Part shown: piece after piece, positions 1 to 9,462 of the stretch
Position numbering within the stretch: position 1 is the first letter of the stretch
How the letters are laid out: each line of letters opens with the position of its first letter
DNA from: an uncultured Dechloromonas sp.
Lineage (GTDB): Bacteria > Pseudomonadota > Gammaproteobacteria > Burkholderiales > Rhodocyclaceae
Assembly (NCBI RefSeq): GCF_945957265.1
Contig: NZ_CAMFKO010000002.1
Location: 124,001-188,000 of the forward strand
Length of the DNA stretch: 64,000 bases
Direction: 5' to 3'
Position numbers and translations under genes: made by a program
The notes under the pieces: generated by a model
Seen by the model: the letters and a program-made list of their open reading frames with translations, nothing else
Database searches by the model: none
Told to the model about the DNA's origin: nothing

Positions 1-1
1 C

Positions 2-463
2 AGCCTGCTCCGTCCGGTGTCGCCGCTGGCCTGGCTGCCCATTGGCCTCCTGGTGTTCAAGAAGGCCGACCCGGCGGCGACCTACACCATCTTCATCTGC
101 TCGATCTGGCCGATGATCATGAACACCGCCCAGGGCGTGCAGCGCGTGCCGCAGGATTACCTCAACGTCGCCCGCGTGCTGGCGCTGTCGGAGTGGAAAA
201 TCGTCACCAAGATCCTCTTCCCGGCCGTGCTGCCCTACATGCTGACCGGCATCCGCCTGTCCATCGGCACCGCCTGGCTGGTCATCGTCGCCGCCGAAAT
301 GCTCACCGGCGGCGTCGGCATCGGCTTCTGGGTGTGGGACGAATGGAACAACCTGAAGGTCGAGCACATCATCATCGCCATCTTCGTCATCGGCATCGTC
401 GGCTTGATCCTCGAGCAGGCGCTGATCCTGCTGGCCCGGAAACTCACCAAAGAAGCGTCGTAA
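2..463 (+). CDS. nrtB: Nitrate/nitrite ABC transporter permease, C-terminal part (5' end outside window)
   Basis: The reading frame is open from base 2 and runs to a stop at 463, giving the last 153 residues of an inner-membrane permease. The fragment has several hydrophobic helices and the EAA-type cytoplasmic loop typical of binding-protein-dependent permeases (around VPQDYLNVARVL and the following G). It looks like the NrtB/SsuC/TauC family. The next gene, 11 bases downstream, is the matching ATPase, and narX-narL follow, which favours nitrate or nitrite as substrate over sulfonates. An internal GTG at 17 is not the start, because the frame continues upstream with typical family sequence. 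Substrate assignment is inference; family assignment is firm. Confidence 0.85.
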   Translation, partial: SLLRPVSPLAWLPIGLLVFKKADPAATYTIFICSIWPMIMNTAQGVQRVPQDYLNVARVLALSEWKIVTKILFPAVLPYMLTGIRLSIGTAWLVIVAAEMLTGGVGIGFWVWDEWNNLKVEHIIIAIFVIGIVGLILEQALILLARKLTKEAS

Positions 464-474
464 GGAGCCCCATC

Positions 475-1275
475 ATGGAAAAGTTCGTCCGTATCGAGCG
501 TGTCGGCCAGACCTTCGACACCAAGAAAGGCAAGTTCGTCGCCCTGCGCGACATCGACCTCAACATCGCCCAGGGGGAGTTCATCGCCCTGATCGGCCAC
601 TCCGGCTGCGGCAAATCCACGCTGCTCAACCTGATCGCCGGCCTGACCAAGCCCACCACCGGCGTGCTGCTCTGCGACGGGCGGGAAATCGCCGGCCCCG
701 GCCCGGAGCGGGCGGTGGTCTTCCAGAACCACAGCCTGCTGCCTTGGCTGACCTGCTTCGAGAACATCTACCTGGCCGTCGAGCGGGTGTTCAGCGCCAA
801 GGAGGGCAAGCCCAAGCTCAAGGCGCGCACCCAGGCCGCCATCGAGCTGGTCGGCCTCGGCCATGCGGCGCACAAGTATCCGCACGAAATCTCCGGCGGC
901 ATGAAGCAGCGCGTCGGCATCGCCCGCGCCCTGTCCATGGAACCCAAGGTGCTGCTGATGGACGAGCCTTTCGGCGCGCTCGACGCACTGACCCGCGCCA
1001 AGCTGCAGGACGAGCTGATGAAGATCTGCGAGAAGACCAGGGCTACCGTCGTCATGGTCACCCACGATGTCGACGAGGCCGTGCTGCTCTCCGACAAGAT
1101 CGTGATGATGACCAACGGCCCGGCGGCGACCATCGGCGAGGTGCTCCACGTCGAGCTGCCGCGTCCGCGCGACCGCCTGACGCTGGCGCACGATCCGGCC
1201 TACATCGGCTACCGCGCCGCGGTCCTCGAGTTCCTCTACGAAAAGCAGGCGCACGTCGAAAAAGAAGCGGCCTGA
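475..1275 (+). CDS. nrtD: Nitrate/nitrite ABC transporter ATP-binding protein
   Basis: A 266-residue ABC ATPase of the NrtD/NasD/SsuB group that would energise uptake through the preceding permease. Walker A (GHSGCGKST) lies at residues 41-49, the signature is SGGMKQR, and Walker B is LLMDEPFGALD, followed by the switch histidine in THDVDEA. One nucleotide-binding domain is present and there is no fused substrate-binding domain as in cyanobacterial NrtC. The ATG follows the permease stop by 11 bases behind a GGAG ribosome site, so the two are co-transcribed. A strong intrinsic terminator follows. The substrate is inferred from the nitrate-sensing genes next door. Confidence 0.85.
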   Translation: MEKFVRIERVGQTFDTKKGKFVALRDIDLNIAQGEFIALIGHSGCGKSTLLNLIAGLTKPTTGVLLCDGREIAGPGPERAVVFQNHSLLPWLTCFENIYLAVERVFSAKEGKPKLKARTQAAIELVGLGHAAHKYPHEISGGMKQRVGIARALSMEPKVLLMDEPFGALDALTRAKLQDELMKICEKTRATVVMVTHDVDEAVLLSDKIVMMTNGPAATIGEVLHVELPRPRDRLTLAHDPAYIGYRAAVLEFLYEKQAHVEKEAA

Positions 1276-1321
1276 GCGCGATCTCTTCCATCGTCGCTGC
1301 GCTCTCTCCACGGCGACTTTT

Positions 1322-1349
1322 GCCCACCGGTAAAATGGTGGGCTTTTTT
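1322..1349 (+). terminator. Intrinsic terminator after nitrate transporter operon
   Basis: A 7-bp GC-rich stem (GCCCACC at 1322-1328, GGTGGGC at 1337-1343) with an 8-base loop is followed at once by six T. It separates the transporter genes from narX. Confidence 0.85.
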
Positions 1350-1421
1350 CTTGATCCATCCCTTTGCGTTTACCCCACGGCGGCGCTATGGTTCGAAGGT
1401 TTTGAATACGGACATTGATTG

Positions 1422-3362
1422 ATGCTGGCCAATTCGGGCAAGCTTTCGCGCAAGATCGTCGGCATGCTGGTGGTGTTCTTCGCCGTCGCCACCGTCGCCA
1501 TCGGCCTCACCCTGCTCATTTCCTGGCAACTGGAAGGCGTTGCCGCGGCCATCAACGACGCCGGCAGCCAGCGCATGCGCAGCTATCGCATCGGCCACCT
1601 GATGGCGCGCGGGCTGGAGGTCAAGGCGCAGGAGGCGCAAATTGCCGGCGCCCTGGGCGACGAGCTGGAGCGTTTCGAGAAGGTGCTACGCGACCTGCAG
1701 CTGGGCGACCCGGCGCGTCCCCTGGCGCAACCGAGAAATCGCGAGGTCCAGGCGCGACTGTCCGAGGTCGGCGAGGCCTGGCAGGCGACCGTTCGTCCCC
1801 TGGTCGCCAGCTATCTGGCGAGTGACCGCGCGGAGCGGGAGCGGATTACCGACCGTTTCGACCAGGAACTCGAAGCTTTCGTCAGCGGCATCAACGAGCT
1901 GGTGCTCGCCATGGAGCGCAGCTATGCCTACGACACCAATTTCCTGCGCAGCGTCCAGGCCGCGCTGGTGTTGTTCGCCATCCTCGGCACCGTCCTGCTG
2001 ATCCGCTACTTCGACCGCCTGGTCATCCGGCCGGTGGGCATCCTGCATGCCGGCATGCAGCGCATGACCGGCAACGACCTGACGGTTCGCGTGCCGGTGG
2101 CCAGCGACGACGAGCTGGGCGCGCTGGCCGGCGGCTTCAACCAGATGGCGGAGCATCTGGAGACCGTCCATGATTCGCTGGAGCATCGCGTCGAAGCCGA
2201 AACCAGCCGTCTGGCGCAGCGCAATCGCGAACTGGGCATCCTCTACGGCATGACCACCTTCCTGACCGAGCCGGCGCCGCTGGAAGCCTTGTGCGAAGGC
2301 TTTCTCGAGCGCATCAAGACGACCCTGGGCGCCGATGCGGGCGCGGTGCGGCTGTACCTGCCGCAAACCGAAAAGCTTTACCTGATGACCCACGACGGCC
2401 TGTCGGCGGAGTTCGTCGCCAGCGAAGGGCAGATCAATTGCGGCGACTGCCTGTGCGGCGACGTGTTCCAGACCAGCCAGGCGGCGGCCTTCGCGACGGC
2501 CAATCCGCCGGAGAGCATGCGCCTGCGCACCTGCATCCGCGAGGGATTCGCGACGGCCACCGCCTTCAGCATCCTGTGCGACAAGCAGCGCATCGGGGTC
2601 TACAACCTTTATTTCCGCCGGCCGCAGGCCTTGTCGGAGCAGGAGATGCACCTGCTCGAGACGCTCGGCCACCACCTCGGCGTGGCGATCGAGAACCAGC
2701 GCCTGAAGTCGCGCGAAAAGGAGCTCGCGGTGTCCGAGGAGCGCAACCTGCTGGCGCAGGAACTGCACGACTCCATCGCCCAGGGCCTGGCATTCCTCAA
2801 TATCCAGGTGCAGTTGCTGCAGGATTCGCTGCGCAAGGGGCGCGCCGACGAGGCGATGCAGACCGCCGGGCAGCTGCGCGAAGGGGTGCAGGAAAGCTAC
2901 GACGACGTACGCGAGTTGCTGGTCCATTTCCGGACCCGGGTGCATCAGTCCGACCTCGATTCGGCGATCAACGCCGCGCTGGAAAAGTTCGAGGGGCAGA
3001 CCGGGATCAGGACCGCATTCGACCGGCGCGGGGCGATGGTCCCGATGGCGCCGACCGACGAGATCCAGATCATGCATATCGTGCAGGAATCGTTGTCCAA
3101 CATTCGCAAGCACGCCAAGGCCAGCCAGGTTCGCGTCGTGGTCGACCAGGACATGGCGCGCAGCCGGATCACGATCCAGGACGACGGCGTCGGCTTCGAT
3201 CCGCAAACCGATCCGAATTGCCTGTCGGACCGCCATGTCGGCTTGAAGATCATGCGCGAGCGCGCGCACCGCATTGGCGCCGAATGTCAGGTAGCATCAC
3301 AACCGGGGGCGGGGGCCTGCGTAACCCTCAGCCTGCCGAAAGAAAACAGGGAGACAGTCTGA
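1422..3362 (+). CDS. narX: NarX-type nitrate/nitrite sensor histidine kinase
   Basis: A 646-residue membrane histidine kinase. A first transmembrane helix (about 10-35) is followed by a periplasmic four-helix sensor with a P-box-like segment (NDAGSQRMRSYRIGH) that in NarX/NarQ binds nitrate. A second helix lies near 180-205, then a HAMP domain, a central GAF-like region with a cysteine cluster (CGDCLCG), and a HPK7-type kinase core. The phospho-acceptor is H449 in ELHDSIAQG, and the ATPase has the N-box SLSNIRKHA and the G-box DDGVGFD. The ATG at 1422 is preferred over the TTG at 1419. The response regulator starts one base after the stop, so the pair forms an operon. It probably controls denitrification or nitrate assimilation genes, possibly including the upstream transporter. 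Confidence 0.93.
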   Translation: MLANSGKLSRKIVGMLVVFFAVATVAIGLTLLISWQLEGVAAAINDAGSQRMRSYRIGHLMARGLEVKAQEAQIAGALGDELERFEKVLRDLQLGDPARPLAQPRNREVQARLSEVGEAWQATVRPLVASYLASDRAERERITDRFDQELEAFVSGINELVLAMERSYAYDTNFLRSVQAALVLFAILGTVLLIRYFDRLVIRPVGILHAGMQRMTGNDLTVRVPVASDDELGALAGGFNQMAEHLETVHDSLEHRVEAETSRLAQRNRELGILYGMTTFLTEPAPLEALCEGFLERIKTTLGADAGAVRLYLPQTEKLYLMTHDGLSAEFVASEGQINCGDCLCGDVFQTSQAAAFATANPPESMRLRTCIREGFATATAFSILCDKQRIGVYNLYFRRPQALSEQEMHLLETLGHHLGVAIENQRLKSREKELAVSEERNLLAQELHDSIAQGLAFLNIQVQLLQDSLRKGRADEAMQTAGQLREGVQESYDDVRELLVHFRTRVHQSDLDSAINAALEKFEGQTGIRTAFDRRGAMVPMAPTDEIQIMHIVQESLSNIRKHAKASQVRVVVDQDMARSRITIQDDGVGFDPQTDPNCLSDRHVGLKIMRERAHRIGAECQVASQPGAGACVTLSLPKENRETV

Positions 3363-3363
3363 A

Positions 3364-4023
3364 ATGAGCGAGAAGATCCGGGTATTGCTGGTCGATGACC
3401 ATACCTTGTTCCGTAGTGGCATCAAGTCGCTGTTGCAGCGCAACGACGCCTTCGAGGTCGTCGGCGAGGCCGGCGACGGGCTGGAAGGCATCAAGCGGGT
3501 GCGTTCCCTGAAGCCGGACGTGGCGCTGCTCGACCTGCACATGCCCGGCGTCTCCGGGCTCGAGGCGGTCAAGGTCATCAGCGAGGAAATGCCCGACGTC
3601 CATGTGCTGATGCTGACCGTCTCCGAGGATGCGCAGGACCTGATGGATGCGCTGCGCGCCGGCGCCAGCGGTTACCTGCTCAAGAACATCGAGACTGATA
3701 CGCTGATCGACGCCATTCGCAAGGCGGCGCAAGGGGAGTCCGTCGTTTCTCAGCAGATGACGGCCAAGCTGATCCAGGGGGTGCGCAATCCCCCCAAGGC
3801 CGACGCGTCGCAGGTCGAGCGCGACCGCTTTTCACCGCGCGAGCGCGATATCCTGGCTGCGCTGGCCCAGGGCGAAAGCAACAAGGAAATCGCCCGCAAG
3901 CTTGACCTGGCCGAAAGCACGGTCAAGATTCATGTCCAGAACATCTTCAAGAAGCTGAACATGAGCAGCCGCGTCCAGGTGGCGCTCTACGCCGTCGAAA
4001 ACGGCTACGGACACGGCCGCTGA
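3364..4023 (+). CDS. narL: NarL-family response regulator
   Basis: A 219-residue two-domain regulator. The receiver domain has the acidic pair D11/D12, the phospho-acceptor D57 (LLDLHMPG) and a conserved switch T/S in LTVSE, followed by K in LLKN. The C-terminal LuxR/NarL helix-turn-helix covers about 150-215 (FSPRERDIL, NKEIARKL, STVKIHVQNI). It is the cognate partner of the kinase encoded one base upstream and would bind NarL-type heptamers after phosphorylation. It could equally be named NarP; the name follows the NarX pairing. Confidence 0.93.
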   Translation: MSEKIRVLLVDDHTLFRSGIKSLLQRNDAFEVVGEAGDGLEGIKRVRSLKPDVALLDLHMPGVSGLEAVKVISEEMPDVHVLMLTVSEDAQDLMDALRAGASGYLLKNIETDTLIDAIRKAAQGESVVSQQMTAKLIQGVRNPPKADASQVERDRFSPRERDILAALAQGESNKEIARKLDLAESTVKIHVQNIFKKLNMSSRVQVALYAVENGYGHGR

Positions 4024-4060
4024 GCGGCCAGTTTTCCTGCGCGCCGCGCGGGCGCGCCTC

Positions 4061-4330
4061 TCAGTGGCAGGATGGCAGCGGATGCGAGCGCTGCAGGTGC
4101 TGGTAGGATTCGGCCAGATCCTGGAGATGTAGCATGTCGCCACGATCGTAGGCGTTGCGCATGTTTTCCAGGAACATCACATGCAGCTGGCAGACGCCTT
4201 CGGGCGTGCATAGCAGCACTTCGCTGATCTCGGCGGCAATGGTCATGGGAACATGCTCGTGCTCGGCGATGGCCTCGATCTCGCCACGGTCGAGATCGCA
4301 ATAGTCCAGCACATCCTGAATAGACAGCAT
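4061..4330 (-). CDS. Small conserved protein of unknown function next to narXL
   Basis: An 89-residue acidic, mostly helical protein convergent with narL. The frame extends to an ATG at 4345, but that codon overlaps an AAGGAGG ribosome site placed six bases before the ATG at 4330, so 4330 is chosen. No signal peptide or membrane helix is visible. It has three cysteines and many histidines, among them a C-terminal SHPLPSCH end, which might bind a metal; that is speculation. I do not recognise a named family. Its position beside the nitrate-sensing genes is the only functional hint. Confidence 0.6.
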   Translation of the reverse strand: MLSIQDVLDYCDLDRGEIEAIAEHEHVPMTIAAEISEVLLCTPEGVCQLHVMFLENMRNAYDRGDMLHLQDLAESYQHLQRSHPLPSCH

Positions 4331-4471
4331 GGGCACCTCCTTCAATGCGGAATAAGAAGTCAGGGTTTTTGCCTGCTTGTTATTGGTGTAAGCCGCCTTG
4401 TCGTTGTTATGGGTGGAGTGCCTGTTCTCTTTATAGCCCAGAAATTCTTCAAAATAAAGAAATAGGGGAAA

Positions 4472-5248
4472 TCAAAAGCACAAACGCCCTTCTGGCAATG
4501 GATTTGATAATTGCAGGCGGGTCAGCGTCGGCAGCAGGTCGAGGCGCGTATCCTTCTTGAGCTGCGTCGCGGCGGCGCGCATCTCGTCCAGCGACACGTC
4601 GACCGGGTCGCCGCCGGTGGCGAAGGCGATGGTGTTGCCGCTGTCGCACGACGGAAAAACGGCGAGGCGCCCGTCGAATGCCTGTTTCAGGCGTTCGACG
4701 CTGGCCGCGAAGGTCTTGTCGCGGCCGAGGAGATTGACGGCCAGGATGCCTTTTTGACCGAGGCGGGCGCGGCAGGCCTGGTAGAACGGCAAGGTGTCCA
4801 GCGGGCCGGTGCGCGCCTCCGGGTCGAAGCCATCGACCAGGATGTAGTCGAAGCTGCTCGTGCCGCCGAGCATGTAGTCGGCGCCGCAGCCAATCACCAC
4901 GTCGAGCCGTTGCGGATCGACCGGCAGCCGGAAATACTGGCTGGCGATGAATTCGACCTGCGGGTTGATCTCGATGGCGGTGATCCGGCAGTTCGGCAGA
5001 TTGCGATGGATGAACTTGGCCAGCGAGCCGGCGCCCAGGCCAACCAGCAGGGCGGTTTTCGGCCAGTTGGCGGCGGGGCGGAGCAGCAGGCCGGCCATCA
5101 TCTCGCGGGTGTAGGCCAGTTCCAGCGACCACGGGCGGGCGATGCGCATGGCGCCCTGCACCCAGTCAGAGCCGAAGTGCAGGTAGCGCACGCCGTCTTC
5201 TTCGCTGATATCTACGGGGTGGCGGGGTGTTTTTCCGGATTTCCGCAT
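4472..5248 (-). CDS. Spermidine-synthase-fold SAM-dependent protein
   Basis: A 258-residue protein with the Rossmann fold of polyamine aminopropyltransferases: a glycine-rich nucleotide loop LLVGLGAGS, the acidic ribose-binding strand ITAIEINPQ, and YILVDGFD where spermidine synthases have the catalytic Asp region. Many bacteria have such SpeE-like or fused-MFS spermine-synthase-like proteins without proven aminopropyltransferase activity, and no speD lies nearby, so the reaction is unassigned. The frame is open upstream to 5278, but that would run into the tRNA gene; the ATG at 5248 avoids it. It is cytoplasmic, with no membrane segment. Confidence 0.75.
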   Translation of the reverse strand: MRKSGKTPRHPVDISEEDGVRYLHFGSDWVQGAMRIARPWSLELAYTREMMAGLLLRPAANWPKTALLVGLGAGSLAKFIHRNLPNCRITAIEINPQVEFIASQYFRLPVDPQRLDVVIGCGADYMLGGTSSFDYILVDGFDPEARTGPLDTLPFYQACRARLGQKGILAVNLLGRDKTFAASVERLKQAFDGRLAVFPSCDSGNTIAFATGGDPVDVSLDEMRAAATQLKKDTRLDLLPTLTRLQLSNPLPEGRLCF

Positions 5249-5266
5249 GGCGTGGCGCTTTTGAAG

Positions 5267-5341
5267 TGGCGTCCCCACCCGGAATCGAACCAGGAACTGC
5301 TCCTTAGGAGGGAGCCGTTATATCCATTTAACTATGGAGAC
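5267..5341 (-). tRNA. tRNA-Arg (anticodon CCT)
   Basis: A 75-base cloverleaf read on the minus strand. The acceptor stem starts GTCTCCA and pairs with TGGGGAC, followed by discriminator G and an encoded CCA. The anticodon arm is GCTCC-CTCCTAA-GGAGC with anticodon CCT (plus-strand bases 5306-5308), and the T-loop is GGTTCGATTCC. It closely resembles E. coli argW. No integrated element is attached to it here. Confidence 0.95.
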
Positions 5342-5424
5342 GCGTCGAAGGTGCGCATTGTACCGGTGCCGGGGGCAATGTGATAGATTGGTCCGCAACA
5401 ATACAAAAGGGAAGGCTGGGAGAC

Positions 5425-7467
5425 ATGATGACCGCTTTCGCAAGGCGTCCGATAGCACAGCAGCTGATCATGGCGACGATCGCCGCGCTGGTCGTTGTCT
5501 TTTCCGCATTGACGCTGATCGTCCAGAACAAGGCGGATAGCGCGGCCATCGCGGTGACCGAGCGCAACCTGGAAAACGAGGCCAGGCTGATGGCCGGGAC
5601 CCTGGATGCGCTCTACGACGCGGTCAAGGTTCGCGGCGACGCCGAGGCGCAGTTCTTCCTCAAGTATGCCGGCGCGCAGCCGGAGGCGAGTGTCGGGCAG
5701 GTCAGGACCGGCGATGTCGATTTGCCGGCGATCCGGCTCGGCAACGAGGTGCTCAACGGCAACGATCGGGTCCTCAAGGCTTTTCGCGACCTGACGGGGA
5801 GCGAGGCGGCTTTCCTGATGATTCGCGACAACAAGGTCTATCGGCTGGCGACCCTGTTGAAGGACAAGGACGGCAAGCCCATGAACGGGGTGCCGATTGC
5901 CGATGGCGACCCGGTTGCCAAGGCCTTGCTGGCCGGCGAAAACTATCAGGGCCTGGCCATTCGCGGCGGCAAATATAACTTCAGCACCGTCCGGCAGATC
6001 AAGAGCGCGGACGGCAAGCCCTGGCTGGCCTATTCGGTGCGTATTTCCCTCGACCGGGAGCTCAAGCGCATTCGCGACCAGTTCGGGGCTATCGTCGCCG
6101 GCAAGACGGGCTACGTCTATATCGCCCGGCCCACCGACGAAAAGGGGATCGGCGAGTTCGTGATGCATCCCAAGTTCCAGGAGAAACAGATCGGCGAACT
6201 CGATATCCCGGAAACGACCAAGAACGTGCTGCGGCAGGTGCTGGCGAACAAGAACGGCGTGTTCCGCTACCCATTCGCCGATAGCGCCGGCGTGACGCGC
6301 GACAAGATCGTCGTCGCGGCGACCTCGACGGCATGGGGATGGACCGTGGCGACCGGCAGCTGGCTGGACGAATACCTCGAGGAAAGCCATGCCTTGCGCA
6401 ACGCCCTGGTGATCGCCAGCGTCCTGGCCGCCCTGCTGCTGGCGGCCATGATCTTCGTGCTGGTCAGCACCCGCCTGCGCCTGTTGAAACAGATGGTCCA
6501 GGAAGTCGAGCGCATGGCCGGCGGCGACCTGCGCACCGTCGTCCAGGGCGCCGAGCCGGGCAGCCGCAACGAGGTGCATGTCATCGGCCAGGCCTTCAAC
6601 CACATGGCGAACAGCATGCGTGCGCTGGTGCAGGGCGTTTCCGCGACCTCGGCACAGGTCGGCTCGGCGGCCAACGAGCTGCAACAGGCCGCCAGTGCAG
6701 GCCGCGAGTCGTCGGCGCAGGCCTCGTCCTCGGCGTCGGGCATCGCCGCCTCGGTCGAGGAGCTGTCGGTCAGCGTCACGCAGGTCGCCGACAATGCCAA
6801 CCATGCCGCCCGGATATCGGAGGAGGCCAAGGTGGTCACCGCGTCCGGCCGCGATGTCGTCTATCGCACCATGGGCGAACTGGAACGCGTGGCAACGGAC
6901 ATCACCGAGTCGGCAGCCTTGATCGAGTCCCTGGGCGAGCGCTCGAAGCAGATTTCGAACGTCGTCGGCGTCATCCGGGAGATCGCCGATCAGACCAACC
7001 TGCTGGCGCTCAATGCGGCGATCGAGGCGGCGCGGGCCGGCGAGCAGGGCCGGGGTTTCGCGGTGGTGGCCGACGAAGTGCGCAAGCTCGCTGAACGCAC
7101 CTCGCTGTCCACACAGGAGATCGCCACCACCGTGTCGGCCATCCTCGACGAGACCGGGCGTGCCGTCGGCCGTATGCAGGAGTTGAGCGCCAACATGAGC
7201 GGCAGCGTCGACATGGCCCGCGAGGCCGGGGATTCCCTCGAAGCCATTGACCAGCGCGCCCAGGAGACGGTCGACGTCGTGCATGGCATTGCCGACAGCG
7301 CCCGGGAGCAAAGCGCGGCCAGCCAGGAGATTGCGCGCCTGGTCGAGACCATTGCCCAGGCGGCGGCGGGCAGCAGCAACCGGGCCGTGCTCAACAGCGA
7401 GCGGGCGCAGAACCTCTTGCGCCTGGCGGCCGAGCTGCAGGCACAGTTGTCGCGCTTCAACACCTGA
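5425..7467 (+). CDS. Methyl-accepting chemotaxis protein with periplasmic Cache sensor
   Basis: A 680-residue transmembrane chemoreceptor. An N-terminal helix (about 12-33) leads to a large periplasmic double-Cache-like ligand domain (about 35-320), then a second helix ([11 protein letters not shown]), a HAMP domain and a long cytoplasmic coiled-coil. The highly conserved signalling tip is present ([18 protein letters not shown], then [16 protein letters not shown]). It would control the CheA-CheY pathway. The ligand is unknown. ATG 5425 is chosen because GGGAG lies just upstream; ATG 5428 is an alternative. There is no CheR-binding pentapeptide at the C-terminus. A hairpin terminator follows. 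Confidence 0.92.
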   Translation: MMTAFARRPIAQQLIMATIAALVVVFSALTLIVQNKADSAAIAVTERNLENEARLMAGTLDALYDAVKVRGDAEAQFFLKYAGAQPEASVGQVRTGDVDLPAIRLGNEVLNGNDRVLKAFRDLTGSEAAFLMIRDNKVYRLATLLKDKDGKPMNGVPIADGDPVAKALLAGENYQGLAIRGGKYNFSTVRQIKSADGKPWLAYSVRISLDRELKRIRDQFGAIVAGKTGYVYIARPTDEKGIGEFVMHPKFQEKQIGELDIPETTKNVLRQVLANKNGVFRYPFADSAGVTRDKIVVAATSTAWGWTVATGSWLDEYLEESHALRNALVIASVLAALLLAAMIFVLVSTRLRLLKQMVQEVERMAGGDLRTVVQGAEPGSRNEVHVIGQAFNHMANSMRALVQGVSATSAQVGSAANELQQAASAGRESSAQASSSASGIAASVEELSVSVTQVADNANHAARISEEAKVVTASGRDVVYRTMGELERVATDITESAALIESLGERSKQISNVVGVIREIADQTNLLALNAAIEAARAGEQGRGFAVVADEVRKLAERTSLSTQEIATTVSAILDETGRAVGRMQELSANMSGSVDMAREAGDSLEAIDQRAQETVDVVHGIADSAREQSAASQEIARLVETIAQAAAGSSNRAVLNSERAQNLLRLAAELQAQLSRFNT

Positions 7468-7504
7468 TCGTCCCGCAGGCTGTAAAATTGCCTTCTTCCC
7501 AACG

Positions 7505-7528
7505 CGGCGCCCTGCGGGGCGCCGTTTT
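7505..7528 (+). terminator. Hairpin terminator after chemoreceptor gene
   Basis: An 8-bp stem CGGCGCCC/GGGCGCCG (7505-7512 with 7517-7524) and a 4-base loop, then TTTT. It sits between the chemoreceptor and uup. Confidence 0.7.
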
Positions 7529-7539
7529 CATTGCGACTC

Positions 7540-9456
7540 ATGCCCTACCTCAAACTCTCCGACGCCTGCCTTGCCTACGGCCACGTGCCGCTTCTCGACC
7601 ATGCCGATTTCCAGCTCGATCCCGGCGAACGGGTGGCCCTGATCGGCCGCAACGGCACCGGCAAATCCTCCCTGCTGGCAGCGATGGCGGCCGGCTCGGG
7701 CAAGGGGCGGCTGGATGACGGCGAGGTCTGGGTGCAGCCCGGCATCCGGGTCGGCTACGTGCCGCAGGAGCCGCCCTTCGATCCGCAGATGAACGTTTTC
7801 CAGGCGGTCGTTTCCGGCATGGGCGAGACCTCGACATTGCTCGCCGAGTACCACGCGGTGTCGCATCAGCTGGCCGACGGGCAGGGCGATCACGATGCCT
7901 TGCTGGCCCGCATGGACACCCTGCAGCACGAGCTGGAAGCCCGCGGCGCCTGGGCCTACGAGGCGCAGGCCGAGCGCGTCATCGACCGTTTTGGCCTCGA
8001 TCCCGAAGCGAGCGTCGGTTCCTTGTCCGGCGGCCAGAAGAAACGCCTGGCACTGGCCCAGGCGCTGGCCGTCGCGCCGGAAGTCCTGCTCCTCGACGAG
8101 CCGACCAACCATCTCGACATCGCCGCCATCGAATGGCTGGAGAACCTGCTCATCGAAAGCGGCGTCAGCCTGTTCTTCATCACCCACGACCGTTCCTTCC
8201 TCGACCGCGTGTGCACGCGCATCGTCGAACTCGACCGCGGCAAGCTGGCCAGCTTCCCCGGCAGTTTCACGCAGTACCAGCAGCGCAAGGAGGCCATGCT
8301 GCACGAGGAGTCGCTGGCCAATGCCCGCGCCGACAAGCTGCTCAAGGAAGAGGAGGTATGGATCCGCAAGGGCGTCGAGGCCCGGCGCACGCGCGCCGTC
8401 TTCCGCGTCCAGCGCCTCGACCGCTTGCGCGCCGAACGCCAGGCGCGGCGCGAGCGGATGGGCAAGGTCAACCTGCAGCTGGATGCCGGCGACAAGAGCG
8501 GCAAGCTGGTCGCCGAACTGGAGCACGTCGATAAGGCCTTTGGCGCGCGGCAGATCGTCCGCGACTTTTCGTCGCGCATCCAGCGCGGCGACAAAATCGG
8601 CCTGATCGGCCCCAACGGTGCCGGCAAGACGACGCTGCTGCGCCTGATCCTCGGCGAGCTGCAGCCGGATTCCGGCATCGTCCGCCAGGGCACGAAGATG
8701 GAAATCGCCTACTTCGACCAGTTCCGCACCCAGCTCAATCCGGACTCGACGCTGGCCGACGTGATTTCCCCGGGGTCGGACTACGTCGAGATCGGCGGCG
8801 CGCGCAAGCATGTCATCGGCTACCTCGAGGATTTCCTGTTCGCCCCGGAGCGCGCCCGTTCGCCGGTCAGCTCGCTGTCCGGCGGCGAGCGCAACCGCCT
8901 GCTGCTCGCCCGCCTGTTCGCCAAGCCGGCCAACGTGCTGGTTCTCGACGAACCGACCAACGACCTCGACATCGAAACCCTCGAACTGCTCGAGGAACTG
9001 CTGCAGAACTACGATGGCACGCTGTTCCTGGTCAGCCACGACCGGACCTTCCTCGACAACGTGGTGACCCAAACCATCGCCGCCGAGGGCGAGGGGCGCT
9101 GGCACGAGTATGCCGGCGGTTACAGCGACTGGGCGGCGTACAAGGCCGGCGTGGCGAAGGATGCGGCCAAGGCCCGGTCCGACGCGAAGCCGGCGGCCAA
9201 GGCTGCCGAGCCGGTCAAGCCGAAGGGCGACAAGCTGTCCTGGAAGGAACAGCGGGAGCTCGAGGCGCTGCCGGGAAAAATCGCGGCGCTGGAAGGCGAG
9301 CAGGCCGATCTGACCAAACGCCTAGAGGATCCTTCGATTTACCAGACCGATCCGCAAGCCGCGAAGCTGGCCGCCGAGCGCCTGGCCGCCATCGATGACG
9401 AATTGATGCTGCTGCTGGAGCGCTGGGAGGCGCTGGAGTCGCGCGTCGGTGGTTGA
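7540..9456 (+). CDS. uup: ABC-F family ATPase Uup
   Basis: A 638-residue soluble protein with two ABC cassettes. The first has Walker A GRNGTGKS at 36-43, signature LSGGQKKR and Walker B LLLDEPTNHLD. The second has Walker A GPNGAGKTT near 357, signature LSGGERNR and Walker B LVLDEPTNDLD. A linker between the cassettes (about 240-310) and a C-terminal Lys/Glu-rich coiled coil (about 540-638) are typical of Uup, which binds DNA or ribosomes and limits transposon excision in E. coli. The ATG at 7540 (MPYLKL) is chosen over the in-frame TTG at 7531. It is convergent with the next gene, leaving six bases between stops. Confidence 0.93.
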   Translation: MPYLKLSDACLAYGHVPLLDHADFQLDPGERVALIGRNGTGKSSLLAAMAAGSGKGRLDDGEVWVQPGIRVGYVPQEPPFDPQMNVFQAVVSGMGETSTLLAEYHAVSHQLADGQGDHDALLARMDTLQHELEARGAWAYEAQAERVIDRFGLDPEASVGSLSGGQKKRLALAQALAVAPEVLLLDEPTNHLDIAAIEWLENLLIESGVSLFFITHDRSFLDRVCTRIVELDRGKLASFPGSFTQYQQRKEAMLHEESLANARADKLLKEEEVWIRKGVEARRTRAVFRVQRLDRLRAERQARRERMGKVNLQLDAGDKSGKLVAELEHVDKAFGARQIVRDFSSRIQRGDKIGLIGPNGAGKTTLLRLILGELQPDSGIVRQGTKMEIAYFDQFRTQLNPDSTLADVISPGSDYVEIGGARKHVIGYLEDFLFAPERARSPVSSLSGGERNRLLLARLFAKPANVLVLDEPTNDLDIETLELLEELLQNYDGTLFLVSHDRTFLDNVVTQTIAAEGEGRWHEYAGGYSDWAAYKAGVAKDAAKARSDAKPAAKAAEPVKPKGDKLSWKEQRELEALPGKIAALEGEQADLTKRLEDPSIYQTDPQAAKLAAERLAAIDDELMLLLERWEALESRVGG

Positions 9457-9462
9457 GGCAGC

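Noticed and set aside
1350..1421. FNR or NarL box upstream of narX
   Set aside because: No TTGAT-N4-ATCAA or clear paired heptamer could be found by eye.
5267..5341. Island inserted at tRNA-Arg(CCT)
   Set aside because: This tRNA is a common insertion site, but neighbours are housekeeping genes and no integrase or repeated tRNA end is present.
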